Source: Formicarius rufipectus
Lineage: Eukaryota; Chordata; Aves; Passeriformes; Formicariidae
Direction: 5' to 3'
NCBI GenBank assembly: GCA_013399695.1
Contig: VXAU01006135.1
Location: 1,497,842-1,561,841 of the forward strand
Length of the DNA: 64,000 nucleotides
Part shown: positions 24,304-35,400 of the stretch, one piece after another
Layout: the number at the start of each line of letters is the position of its first letter
Numbering within the stretch: position 1 is the first letter of the stretch
Notes under the pieces: generated by a model
Database searches by the model: none
Told to the model about the DNA's origin: nothing
What the model saw: the letters and a program-made list of their open reading frames with translations, nothing else
Translations under genes and position numbers: made by a program

Positions 24304-24842
24304 TGTAGTGGTTTAACCCCAGTGAGCAAACAAGCACTATGCAGCTGCTTGCTTGTATTGCCCTGGTGGGATAGGGCAGAGAATTGGGAGGATTAGCTAG
24401 GAAAACCTGTGGGTTGAGATAAAAACTTTAATTTAATATCATGAATACACAGAATAGGAAAATAACAAAAGCATAGAAATAAGACTAAAAAACCCAAAGT
24501 GGTGCAAATGAAAAAGAATTGCTCACCACTGAGTGAGTGATGCCCAGGCTGTTCCTGAGCAGTGGCTGCCCAGCCACCCTTCACCCTACATCACATGGTA
24601 TGGAATATCCCTTTGGCCAGTCTGGAGCAGCTGTCCTGGCTCTGTCCCCTCCCAGGTTCTTGTGCCCCTCCTAGGCTTCCTCACTGGCAGGGTAGCTGAG
24701 AAGTCCTTGACTTAGTGTAAATGCTGTTCAGCAACAGCTAAAACATCAGTGTGCTATCAATATTCTTACCCTAAACCCAACCAGCAGCTCTGTAGTGCCT
24801 ATTGGGAAGAAAATTAACTCTCTCCCAGCCAAACCCAGAACA
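24304..24842 (-). mobile_element. solo LTR of an avian ERVL-type endogenous retrovirus
   Basis: Read on the minus strand, the element begins TGTTCTGGGTTTGGCTGGGA and ends GGGGTTAAACCACTACA, the hallmark ends of a common avian ERVL-family LTR. Internal landmarks are also recognisable in the right order: 'gagttaattttcttc', 'cactgatgttttag', 'taagtcaaggactt', 'gccaaagggatattcc' plus 'ataccatgtga', 'gtggtgagcaat', and 'ttatctcaaccca'. Two overlapping ATTAAA polyadenylation-like signals lie on the minus strand at 24427-24437. The segment that usually carries the TATA box seems missing just downstream of 'ataccatgtgatg', so promoter activity is doubtful. There is no second LTR or internal retroviral sequence, so this is a recombined solo LTR. 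I see no clear target-site duplication. Confidence 0.88.
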
Positions 24843-25394
24843 CTAATGACTGTTGCTGTAATTAAGAGAATGGTATAGACTGTTGTTGTACAATAATAAT
24901 CTCCTGCTGCTGCGTAAGTGTTGCAGAATTTATTTTCTAAGCAGGAGACATTGATCCTGTTGCAGTGTTCTGTTGCCCTAACTTTGTTTACATCATAAAG
25001 GAAAAATGATAGATGTAATCATTTAATTTATGGTGCTTAGAAGTGTCAGTTCTCACTCTACCACTATCGATCTAAGGTGTTCCAACTGGCTTTTGCATCA
25101 AACCTTTTAAAGTTTTGGATAATTGGAACCCAAAGGAAAAGTGTAGTTTGATAAGCACAGTGTTTCCCAATTACTATTGTGTCACTGATTGCAATTGCCC
25201 ACAAAATGGCATGACCAATGAGTACTCATTATGAAGTTACAGTTTTTAAGAGGTATCACATAGTGTGAGAAACCAGCTTAAAAAAAAAAAAAAAAAGGGA
25301 TGTTTGACTGCGATTCTTCCTGGCAGTTCTTTTAAATTAGTTGTGCTTGCATTCTCTTTAGTTGCAAATATCCACTTGGGAAGATTAATTTTCA
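24843..25394. other. non-coding with poly-A tract
   Basis: AT-rich unique-looking DNA. A 17-base A-run occurs at about 25280-25296 with no recognisable element upstream of it. Nothing else was identified. Confidence 0.5.
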
Positions 25395-25858
25395 GAAATA
25401 GTATCTTATGGCAACAGAGCTGGTGAAGTGTCTGGAGTACAAGTCTGAGGAGGAGCAGCTGAGGGAGCTGGCGATGCTTATCCTGGAGAAAAGCAGGTTG
25501 GGAGGGGGGATCTTATCACGCTCCACAATGACCCAAAGGAGGCTGGAGCCAAGTGATGGGTGAGGGTTGGCCTTTTCTCCCCAGTAACAAGGAAGAGACA
25601 GGATGAGAGGAAATGGCCTTAAGTTGTGCCAGGTGAAGTTTAGATTTGATAATAAGAAAAAATAGAAGTGAAATCACAGAAAGGGTTGCCAAGCATTGGA
25701 ACAGGCTGCCCAGGGAAGTGATGGTGTTGCCATCTCTGGAAATGTTAAAAAAACCCAGTGTGGATGTGGAACTTAAGGACACAATTTAATGGTGTGGAGG
25801 TTGACTGTGGGACTTGATAATCTTAAAGGTCCTTTCCAATGATTCTATTATTCCATGA
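25395..25858 (+). mobile_element. CR1 LINE, 5'-truncated, about 0.46 kb
   Basis: The 5' part carries the end-of-ORF2 and early 3' UTR landmarks 'gaggagcagctgagggagct' and 'gagaaaagcaggttggga', then 'tcttatcacgctccacaa'. This leads into 'ggaacaggctgcccaggg', 'gccatctctggaaatgtt', 'gtgtggatgtggaactta', 'gtggggcttgataatctt'-like text, and the terminal 'ggtcctttccaatgattcta'. It is a longer and better preserved CR1 3' portion than most in the window. The open frame on the opposite strand (25516-25782) is a shadow, not a gene. Confidence 0.92.
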
Positions 25859-26199
25859 CTAATTTAATTAACATTTTATCTTAATTTTAGTTCATATGTT
25901 TTTACAAGTATAATCAAGGGCTTTTCTTGAGGCTACGTGGATATCCATGATCTGTGAAGCAGGAAAAATAAATAATATTAAAAGAATATGCAATACTACA
26001 ATAAGCAAGAGTTATAAAACACGAAAAAGAAACGGTAAACCTTTTTAAGGATTTCAAAGAAGTAGTCTTTTAGTATTTGTAAATTCAAATTAGAAGGATC
26101 TAAAATTAGTGAAAACACCATTCAGATAAAGTTTGTACTTGAATGCAGCTGTGTGGGAGCATTAACCTTCACAAAGTTTTAAATGTATTTGAAAAGAAA
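25859..26199. other. non-coding, nothing recognised
   Basis: Very AT-rich sequence directly after the CR1 3' end. It has no open frame or repeat of note. Confidence 0.5.
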
Positions 26200-26530
26200 A
26201 CCCACCAAAGCTAATTATACACCATTTTACTTCCCACCAGCTTCCCTGAAGAATGAAGAAATTGCCCTCTTTAGGTCCTTTTCTACAGTTTATACCATTA
26301 AAAATAGATCTTTCTTCTGCACAACAGGAAACACTGAAAGCCTGGTTTAAATTTTCAGGAAACTCCTTTTATTTTTGATCCTTTGAAACTGTAATGTTAA
26401 TACATTTTCAATTAAATATGAACAACTCTCCGTGCATCTCAGCATGAAACACAAAGGGATTTTGGGACCCTTCCAATTACTAAGGCTTGAAGATTTTTCT
26501 TAATTATTTAACTTTAACAGTATTTCTTTT
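26200..26530. promoter_or_regulatory. candidate regulatory block with MEF2-type site
   Basis: A perfect match to the MEF2 consensus YTAWWWWTAR occurs at 26298-26307 (TTAAAAATAG). It sits within unique-looking sequence that also holds several TTAAT/ATTA cores. No repeat signature is visible. A single MEF2-like site is common by chance in AT-rich DNA, so the call is weak. Confidence 0.18.
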
Positions 26531-27715
26531 TATTTAAAATAAAAGTTGTGCTGTGGGGCTCCTTCTAACATTGGAAGGAATATGACAGTATTCTGTTTGC
26601 CCTTTCAAGTAATTTGTTGTAGAAAGTAAATTTTAATACAGATATTTTTAGTGTAATGTTCTTTTGCTTTTACCATCTGCATTGCTGTCCAAGATGAAAG
26701 TTTTTGCTTGTTTCTGTAGGAAAGATGAGGACTGAATCAAAACTATGATAAATCTATATTCAGTTATTTCATCTGTGAATAAGTAAGTTCATTTGATTAC
26801 CACAAAATGACTTTGAGGTCTCCCCCCAGCCAGTTTGGGTAGTCAGTGGCCCTTGTATGATATCCTCTCTCTGACACTGTGATACAAAGTGTTGATGAGT
26901 GAGAAAGAGCTATTTTGTGTGCTATAGTGTGTAAATACGAGCTCAGGTGACAAGTTCAGGGCTAAGCTCAGGCTGACAGACACTGTCTGTGTGTCCCCTG
27001 ACTGTGCATAGCAGAGCAACCAGTGCCTGAGTGCAGGTGACAGCAGCAGTAACAAATCAGTGTTTGACTGATGCCATTTAGCAGTTGCTGCTTTCTCTCA
27101 TGGAAGGACACAAAGCACCAACAACACCCAGTAAGGGCTTTTCACTTCATGCTCTTAAAATGCTGGTTGATTAAATAGCTGTCATCTCCACAGCTGAGGA
27201 AAGTCGGAAGTCCAGGGTGCTGCATCCGCCTGACTTACTGCTTGGGTTGTGACAGGAGTTGCAGGATGGTGGATTGTGTGTATTTCTGCCTCTCATATCT
27301 TGAATTCTTTTCCTACAAATGGTAAAGCAAAACGTTTTTACTCTCCTTGTGTTGTTCCCTCATTTTAAACGTATTCTTTTGTGTTAGAGATTACCAGAAT
27401 TCAGTTCCAGTCATAGTGGTGACAAGTGTCTGTGTTTCTGAAAATGGTATCTGTTGCTGCAACCTCAAAGCAAGACAGCATGTAAATTAGTTTGAAGTGC
27501 CATAAAAAAATGTCTGAGAGGTTTTATTTGTCATCTTCTCACTTGTAAATGTTTTAAAAATCCCCCAAATGGAAGAAAGAGGCATAAAGCAGTGATATCT
27601 AATGTTGCTCACAATAGTATTCATCCCCGCTTTGTTTTACACAGCATTATGTACAAGGAGCTCCTGGGTCTGTGTCATCTTCTCCCCTGCTTACTTAAGA
27701 ATGGTGGTAAATTGT
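26531..27715. other. non-coding, nothing recognised
   Basis: AT-rich to moderate-GC unique-looking DNA. A minus-strand open frame at 26843-27055 has no recognised motif. The last bases (27709-27715, AAATTGT) form the left copy of the candidate target-site duplication of the next element. Confidence 0.5.
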
Positions 27716-28207
27716 CGTCTTATTGTCGTCTTATTGTCCACGGACACTGCCTTGTCGCGGGGGAGAAGCTTGTGTGCCCTTACGAGGTTGTGAGCTATAC
27801 TGGCGGTGGTCTGTGCCTCTGGCAGGGTGTCCCACGCTGGTCAGGTCTCAACTGAAGGGTCACAAAGTGTGTCCTCAGGTAGGATGGGCTCGTCAGCTGC
27901 CTGGCAACCATCCTAGGAGAAGGACAACTCTAACTCCAAACCCGGGCAGATGGAGCTCACTTAGCCCTGTAAGGCCACCCATCTAAGAGAAGGATACTCT
28001 AACCAAACCTACATCCTGTGGACCTCGCTGTCACTGTCCAAGCTTGCTAGGCCCTAGCAGATGAACCTCAAGAATAAGGGGTGGGACCAGTTCTGCACAC
28101 GCTGTGCCTCACCTAAAAAATCCACTGCGCAGGCTTGAGGGATTCACCCACTCCATGTGGGCAGAGCCCTCCCAAATCTTCGTTCGCGAAGTCTAGCCAT
28201 GATGATG
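27716..28207 (+). mobile_element. CpG-rich retroposon-like element, possibly RTE-type non-LTR derived
   Basis: This 0.49 kb block differs sharply from its surroundings: it is GC-rich and keeps many CpGs (27747-27751, 27783, 27837, 28124-28129, 28181-28188). It starts with a tandem ATTGTCGTCTT pair (27711-27732, overlapping the duplication). It ends with a CTTCG-TTCG-CGAAG hairpin (28178-28191) and a short (ATG)n tail (28199-28207). AAATTGT occurs exactly at both edges (27709-27715 and 28208-28214), fitting a 7-bp target-site duplication. From memory, the text resembles non-coding sequence linked to RTE-like endonuclease/reverse-transcriptase LINEs found in many animals. RTE elements are known in some bird lineages (AviRTE). 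I cannot verify the family, and it could instead be a SINE-like partner. Overlapping open frames on the plus strand (27592-27986) are not recognisable proteins. Confidence 0.6.
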
Positions 28208-29251
28208 AAATTGTTTCCAAACTTGGGTTTCTAAACTGTTACTTTAATGCTCCATGTACAGCCAGTCGCAGAGAGTTTGATTTTTAATCACAAAGCTGCA
28301 TTATTTGTAGTGGAATCAGTATTCAAAACCTGTAGGCACTCAGTAATGGATTTTTCCTTCTGGTCTAAGACAACAAAGAGTAAAAAAATCACGATGGTAG
28401 TGTTGGAGCTTCAGCGTTTTTCAGACTTTGTAGTTTATATTGCTTGTTTTAGGGATTCTCGATATGGAAGTCAGTTGTCATTGTGTACATCCCATTCTCT
28501 AGTTAGAGCAAGGAAAATACCATAGATATGTTTCACAAAGAGAAATGTTCCTGGTATTTTAATATAGCCATGCTTTTTTCATTGAATGGAAGATTCACAA
28601 AGTTGGTGAACAATTAACTGTGGAATTTGGAGCTTTTTTTTTTCCTGGTTTAGCAACATGTTTCATGTATTCTTTTAACTAAATGGAAGCAGCAATACCT
28701 GAATATTGGGTTGGCAGACTATGGAGTGTGTGAATTTTGTGGTTAGATATTCTGTCCTGACCAGCTCTGTATACTGCTTCTATTATTGAGCATTTGAGGT
28801 TCTAACCAAGTATAAAAACTCGTGAGGTATACAGCTAAAGTAAAATTTGCATTATTCCTGTTTTCTTCCTGTGTTTCAGTTTCTGGGAATAGAAATCTGT
28901 TTCTTTCCTCCTTTTCAAAAAGTAGGTATTGTGTTAAGCAGGATTGAGTAACTTCATTCCTTACTCAGGCATGGGATTTATGCATTGTTTGTACAACATG
29001 TTTAACTGTCCTGTCGGGGCAGAGGGAGCACAGAGGCTTTAGTGGCTCCTCAGTGGTGTCCACCAAGGGCTGTGAGAATAAAAGGCCCTACATCAGTATT
29101 TTATGGATGCCTTGTGGAAGCCCCAATGTGAAGATACAGTGCGCTGCTGTTGAGCTGGGACACTGGGAAGATGCAACAGATGTGGGATGCATCATTGTGG
29201 GGTTTGTTATAATTTCAAAAGAAGAGTTTATTCTGCCTTCTAATAACCCAC
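28208..29251. other. non-coding, nothing recognised
   Basis: AT-rich unique-looking sequence between two mobile elements. Open frames at 28247-28525 and 29053-29265 have no recognised domains. Confidence 0.5.
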
Positions 29252-29632
29252 TGTCCTGGTTATAGTAGTCAGGACCAGTTGGTCACTGTGTGGGTGTGTA
29301 TTCTAAACCTTCTATGTCGTTTTCTCATGAACTGCTCGCAATGGACCATTGGCAGCAGCTGCCCAGGGCACACCCCACCCCTGAGGGTACAAACTGGGTG
29401 TTTGGGAACTTCTGTGAGATGAGAAAGTGTTCCTGTCTTCACACCTGTGACACAAGTGTGATATCTCCCCTCCAGGGAGCCATCAGCACCTTCACACCCA
29501 CCTTGAGGGGTCATGTCTGCTGATGGGTCATGTTCCAAAAATATGCCATGATTGACCTCACAGAGTAAATCACCCATTGTGAAACTCCCCACCCTGGGGG
29601 AGGGACTGGGCGTTCCCATCTGAGCTCAAGTG

Positions 29633-29639
29633 TATATAG
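29633..29639 (+). promoter_or_regulatory. TATA-like box of the LTR
   Basis: TATATAG lies in the expected U3 position of the plus-strand LTR, upstream of a GC-rich stretch and the polyadenylation-like signal. Activity is unknown. Confidence 0.5.
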
Positions 29640-29914
29640 GCTTGGGGATTTGGGACTGGGACCACTGGTCAGACCCAGAGGAGGACCAGAGCCTCAGCAG
29701 GACTGGGACTGCCAGTCTGGACCAGACTGACCACCATCCTCACCAACAGGTTTCTTGTTTCTTTTTCCTTTGAACTCAGGGGGGCCACGTGGTGCTCAGC
29801 ACAGGGGTTGGTGAGCTCCATCCTGCTTGTGCCCCACTGTACTGGGCCGCACATCTGGTTTTGTGGGTCAAGTGGCTTTTCCTTCTGTATCAGTGTATTT
29901 ATTGTGATCTTTTT

Positions 29915-29920
29915 ATTAAA
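29915..29920 (+). terminator. polyadenylation-like signal of the LTR
   Basis: ATTAAA is followed by a T/G-containing stretch about 10-30 bases downstream, the arrangement expected at the R/U5 boundary of an LTR. Confidence 0.45.
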
Positions 29921-29993
29921 TTGTTATTCTGACTTGCAATCCCATTCTGAGTTGGGTTCAATTCTCCTGCTGGTTTACTTTTAAACCAGCACA

Positions 29994-30501
29994 TCCACTT
30001 ACATCAAGAATTTTCTTGTGCATGACCAAGGCTAGATAGTTTGTGGAGTTAGATGCATCTTGCAGCAGGAAAGTGGACTGTAACATATGTTGTGTGTCAC
30101 TTCAGTTGTGGAGGTCTGCAAGGAATCTAGAGGGACAGACAGGCCTCAGGCTTGTAAATGCACATGTTTCAGAACTCCAGTGGGTTTGTGGAAACAGAAG
30201 TGCATATATTAAGAAATCTCATAGAAGTACTTGTATAGATGTAAGTGTCTGGGTGTTAGAGTAAGGGTACATAAATACAATTTGCAGTATTTTCTAGTTA
30301 TTTTCATGCTCAGCTCAATAACAATTTGCTTTTCCAGAAGTTTGCATTCTTTTGGGTGTTTTTGTCAGTGAAGAAGTAATTTTTTTAAAGTGAAACTTCA
30401 AATAAACACTTCTGAAGACATTTGAAAGGTGAGAATATAAAAAAAATTAAATATGAATTTACTGTGGAAACTTCGTTCTTTAATTAAATGATTTACCCTA
30501 A
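29994..30501. other. non-coding, nothing recognised
   Basis: AT-rich unique-looking DNA between the LTR and a poly-T tract. No gene or repeat was identified. Confidence 0.5.
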
Positions 30502-30525
30502 TTTTTTTTTTTTTTTTTTTTTTTT
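30502..30525. repeat. poly-T tract, 24 bases
   Basis: An uninterrupted T run. It could be the reverse-oriented poly-A tail of a retroposed sequence, but the adjacent sequence has no recognisable retrocopy. Confidence 0.9.
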
Positions 30526-32364
30526 AAGGATTTGTTACTGCATTTTTTAAAATAATGTGTGCTGGATATCCTTGAGTTACTCTTGAGAGCTTTCATTGAT
30601 GACAGTTTGGTTTAATTTAGCTACTACTACAAAGAGATTAGGTTGTCAAGAAGATACTGTTGGAGGTTTAGAGATTGCTGAAATCCTTCTGAAATGAAAA
30701 GTAATATACACTTTAACTTTCTTTGATAGTTCTTTCATGAAGAAACTAGATGAAAATCAACCACAAGGGAACTTTTTATTTTTCTCAGGACAAAAGAAAG
30801 AAAAAAAATTCTTCTCATGTTTAGCAGTTAGTAGAAACTTGAAAAAAATAAAAATGCCCCCAAATCACCCCAACCTAAAAGAAAAAAGCAAGAAAGGGGG
30901 GATGGGGAAGGAAGCTACAGTTACCAACTTAAATTTTTCATGATGAAAGGCACTTTTTTTTTCCTCTCTCCACTCTAGTAGGCAATCTAAAGTTCTGTCA
31001 CTCTCTGTAGACTGATGGTTGGAGGCCTCCTCTTGAATATCATTTTGCTTTTTTCTGTCTACACATATATGACCACTCAGGTCTTTGTTCAGTTAATTTC
31101 TACTAATTGTTGCTCAGTGACTGTTGCAATGTAGTCATTGATATGAAGTCAAGCCTGAACAACAAAGCATATTGTTCAGGGAAAAGGTGATTATCTGTCC
31201 AGTTTAATGTGCCTTCCACTAATGGGAATATGCTAGGAAAGCCTGTTAAACTCAGTGCTTTCTATAATTTCAGATTAAGATTCAGTGCTGTATAGTTCTG
31301 GTTTATGTTGTCATTACTAGAAAAATACTTGAGACATTAGTGTTACATATCTGAGCCAAAATATTTTTGCTAGTTCTAGGTACAATAATAGTAAATATTG
31401 AGTATGGCTGGATTTTACCTTCTAGTTTTATTTTTGCTGGTTATATTTGCCTAAAGAAATCTGAGTCATTGTCCCAGTGCTAAAAATAGCATAATCCTTG
31501 ATCTCCCATAAGGAGACTTTGATTCAGAGTCATCTATTATACTTTGTTTGCAATTAACTAATCCTCCACAAAACAGTTTATTCTGTTTTTCTACTTCAAA
31601 TGACATTTTATTGTGCTGGATATGAATTCAGATTAGTTCCAGTTTCCCAATATACAAACCTTTACAAGAGGTGTTTTGTAATTAATTTGACCTCACAGGT
31701 TGGCCTTGCACTTGGATTGTCTTCAAAAGCCACAAATACGAAAACTGAGCTCATTGCCCCTGTAAAAAGAAAATTTTTTGAATGCCATTGTAGAAAGATA
31801 CTGCCAAATTGGAGGGTTTACTGAAAGTATGAACTTGCAATTTCTGACAATTTCGTTATAATCTCTTGTGGTTTTGTGTCTTGGGCAGTGTTTTAAAAGC
31901 TGTTTCATAGAAAACTGTTTACAGCACTTTGTATCTTTTTCCCTGAATATCTGTGAATCTTTAGCTGTGTGTGTACTGTTAGCCACCTTGTGCAGTGAGT
32001 TGCATTACCTTGTAAACATTTTGCTTTATCCTGTGAATTCTGGCAGATTGGTCCCAAACAGCTATAATTCAGTTGGCATAGTTTCAAATAAACTGAATCA
32101 TAAATGGCTACAGAGAATTTTCATTTTATATAAGAATGTGTGGAATTTGTCCATATAATCCCCAATAACCTAATCTCCTCATGCCATAGTTCTTCTGCTC
32201 CCTTGTCTCAAATGGACCTCATATGTTGATAAAAAACAACAAAAAAGGATAGCAGTCCTAAGTATTCATGGTAGAGGGGAAGTTGGTTGTGTCCTTGAGT
32301 TTGTCAGTTCTTTTCCTATGATTATCTCTGAGATTACTTTCTTTTGGTCATTTTCACAAACAAG
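30526..32364. other. non-coding, nothing recognised
   Basis: AT-rich unique-looking sequence with an A/G-rich low-complexity patch near 30795-30915. No convincing gene or repeat was found. Confidence 0.5.
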
Positions 32365-32447
32365 CTTAGACTGGGGGCTTATTTATGCCACCCAGAGTAA
32401 GAACAGCCAAATGCTGGACTTCCAGTTTGTACACAATATTCCTCCAG
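32365..32447 (+). other. possible small exon, very low confidence
   Basis: An 83-base segment lies between an AG acceptor-like site (preceded by a T-rich stretch at 32340-32356) and a consensus donor CAG|GTAAGA at 32445-32453. One frame is open throughout and continues from an open frame starting upstream at 32318. The peptide has no recognised motif. A donor match alone is common by chance. Confidence 0.12.
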
Positions 32448-35400
32448 GTAAGATACTCCACTTCAGATGTGTTTACAGATCAAAGAAAAGCAGACAAAGA
32501 ATGCAGGTTTATTTAAAAGTAGCAGCAGGCATCATCGAGCTTGAAAAAGTAAACTCGACCCACCAGAGAGTTACATTTCTATCTTTCTCACTTACTGTAA
32601 GAAGGAGCAGTCTATAAGCTTTCTAACCTGGAAAATGGCATGGGGTACTTTAAGCCTACATTTTCTAGCACAATATATGACCTTGGTCTGTTCAGCCTAA
32701 GCAGCATTTGAAGTCTTTGTAGGCTGGAGTTTGTATTAAAAGGTATGGGGGACTGGAGGAAACATTGTAGAATTCAGTGGCTGTAGCAGGAGCTGTCTCT
32801 GATTTTAAACCGCTAAACGACACAGGAGATGGTTGAGAAATTCCTTATTGTAACTGGAACATAAAATGAGCTTTCTTCCTACATAAGGCAAATCCCAAAT
32901 CTCCCCAGAACTGTAATTGACTCAGAATGTGATTAATGTAACTTAATTGTCTTGACTGTACATACATCAGGCACATCACCACCATCTGAGTCCAGAGTGC
33001 AGTGAATCGCTGTCTAATTTCTAAAGGCACTTTAAAGGATGTCATCCTCTTTGTCTAGACACTGACACCTTTGGAGATGAGGAATACCATGTTCTGAAGT
33101 CTGTGTTGCACCTTGTTTATAGCCAAGATCTGATCACTACCTGGGATATGTTAGGCACATCAGGATGGCATTCTCATTCATCGGCTCCTATCTCAGCTGT
33201 CACTAGCAGGAAAATTGAAGACACTGACAAAACAGTCTTCCTTTTGAACCTGAAATGAAAAAAGATATTAAAAGTATTGTCCATTAATGGACAGCGGCAC
33301 ATGACAATAAATTGCAAAGCTGCTCTCTGATACAATCTTAGAGTAAGGCAGAGTACAGGGGATATGCTTAATATTTGTATGTACACTCAGCCAAAAAGTT
33401 TGAAGCTAAAAAGCCATTTTTATATAACTGGTGATTTATCTGCCTGTCCCTTCCTCTTCCAGGTCATTAAATAGGTGGTGCTGTGTTTTTGTTTGGTTTT
33501 AATGTCTGTGCCATAAGAATATAATAGATGTCAATTTTTTTATCCATTTGGTCCTGAAATGGAGTATAAATACATTGCACCGTGAAGTGCAGAATGGTAT
33601 AGGGATTCAAAAAGGTGACAACACCAGCATATGAATTCAAATGTATACACATGTATACATATAAAAGGGCATCTCAATTTTGACAGAAAGCATTAAAGAC
33701 ATGAAATTCATGGCTACAACTGAAATGTACCATATGTCCTCCAGCACTTAGACACAAAGAACACATTAGTAGAGTAATTAAAGGGCACCCTGTTGTGGCT
33801 AGGTGGTGGAAGACATATGGTGTAGCATGACTAACCATGAATTTTTAAGTTCATACTGGTTTTGATCATAACCTTGTTCTTTGTATTTAATATACTGTAA
33901 TTTCTATGTGTTACTGTATGTTTCAGTTGTGTTGGATATTTCAGGGTAGAGTTCTTCTAAAACTGTCAGGCTAGCAAATGTGTATTTGAGAGTTTCTTAT
34001 TTTAATATAAAATGACTTAAAATATTGAAGTCACAGAACACTGACTTCCTGATAAAGGGGCAGCACTTGTGCTTGCATCTTTCTTCTGTTTCCCACTTGT
34101 ACTTCCTTCTTACCAATGCAAAAGACAACATGTGACATGAAGACACTTGGAAAATATAGATTGTTGCCACCAGATTCTGTTTCCTCTTGAAAACAGAGCA
34201 ATTCTTTTTCCTCTTTCTCTGTCAATCTTAGCAAATATCCTGCTGCCAAAATTCAGCTGAGAGTTTTTGCTGATCATGTACAAAGTAAGATAGGATCTAC
34301 TTTGCACGGCTTCCGGTGAAAGATATCTGGTTGGAACATAACAAAACCATTGATTTATCTGTAAACATGTTATTGGGGGAGCCTGAGTTGTATAAGGCAC
34401 TTTATTTACATAGTTGAATTTCTAAACTCAGCCATCCTCTGGAGATGCAAATATCTCTTAAATACATAAAATCAGAATATAACTAAGCCTTTTGTCTTTA
34501 AGCAAGCAGAGCATTTCTGAAGGGTTTATTCTAAGACAGCAGAATCAAATAGCTGTCTCAACATGAACTGTTATTGAAACCAGACATTTGCTCTGTTTTT
34601 TTTCACCTGGATGTAGCTGATGGGTGTGAAACTTGAGGCTGACCTTGGGGAAATGGCAGGGAGGTGATGAATACATGTCTAGACTTGGGTCCACCAAGAT
34701 GTAAGTCTTAGTATGCTATGTGCAGCTGAGATCCTTGAAACTCCTAGGTAATGGTGAGGGCACTAACCCAGTTCAATGCTAACATTCCCACGGGCAGACT
34801 CCTCACACCCGTGGTGTTGTATGTGCTTGGATACAAAGCTGGTCCATGCCAATGGCAAAAGAAATTCTTCTTTGGAGTTAACTTGGCAATTATGCTCAAG
34901 CCACTTGGAAAAAAATCAAGCCCTGTTTTTCTCCTCCTTATTCCCTCATGTCTCAGGAATTAAAGCTCTTACTTAGAATGTAGGATCGTTCACAGGTCTT
35001 TGAAGTCCTAAGAAAGTAGTATATTTTTAGAACAGTTGAGTTTAGTATCAAATACTTAAATTTCCATAGTACCAGATACATCAGCCAACCCACAATATTT
35101 CTTTTTATCTGGTGAAGATCACTTTTAAAATATATATACATTGCAGGGAGTGGAGTATGGAAACTTAAAGGCAGCACATGGGAAAGTACAGATTTGGTTC
35201 CATCAGACTGTTCAGAGGTTTGAATGCAGTGCCTCCTCTTCCCAGTGTGAGTACTCCAACCATCATGCTGCTACAGAACAGTGAGGCATCAGCACCAAAG
35301 AGTGTGGTCCTGACCAACTTGACGTTTGTAGTGCCTTTGGGAGGCTTCAGAGAAGTTCAGGTTGTTGTGTGTTAAAAGCAGATCATGGAGGTCCAGCCCA

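Larger units (their letters stand above)
29252..29993 (+). mobile_element. solo LTR of an endogenous retrovirus, 742 bp
   Basis: The element starts TGTCCTGGTTAT and ends TTTTAAACCAGCACA, the TG...CA ends expected of an LTR. It has a TATA-like box GTATATAGG at 29632-29640 and a polyadenylation-like ATTAAA at 29915-29920, about 280 bases further on. The order U3-R-U5 therefore reads on the plus strand. Flanking CCCAC (29247-29251) and TCCAC (29994-29998) match at four of five bases, fitting an aged 5-bp target-site duplication as made by ERVL-type elements. There is no second LTR, primer-binding site or internal coding region, so it is a solo LTR. The open frames inside it (29269-29619 minus, 29290-29523 plus) are not genes. 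Confidence 0.8.

Noticed and set aside
27592..27986. Three overlapping plus-strand open frames at the CpG-rich element
   Set aside because: They overlap in different frames and cross the element's left edge. None resembles a reverse transcriptase or endonuclease.
29269..29619. 116-codon minus-strand open frame
   Set aside because: It lies inside the plus-strand solo LTR on its antisense strand and has no retroviral or host motif.
24304..29993. The two LTRs as ends of one provirus
   Set aside because: They are in opposite orientation, belong to different sequence types, and the DNA between them contains CR1 and other non-retroviral sequence.
32680..32800. Possible extra CR1 fragment ('ggtctgttcagcct')
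   Set aside because: Only about 14 bases fit and the following text does not follow CR1.
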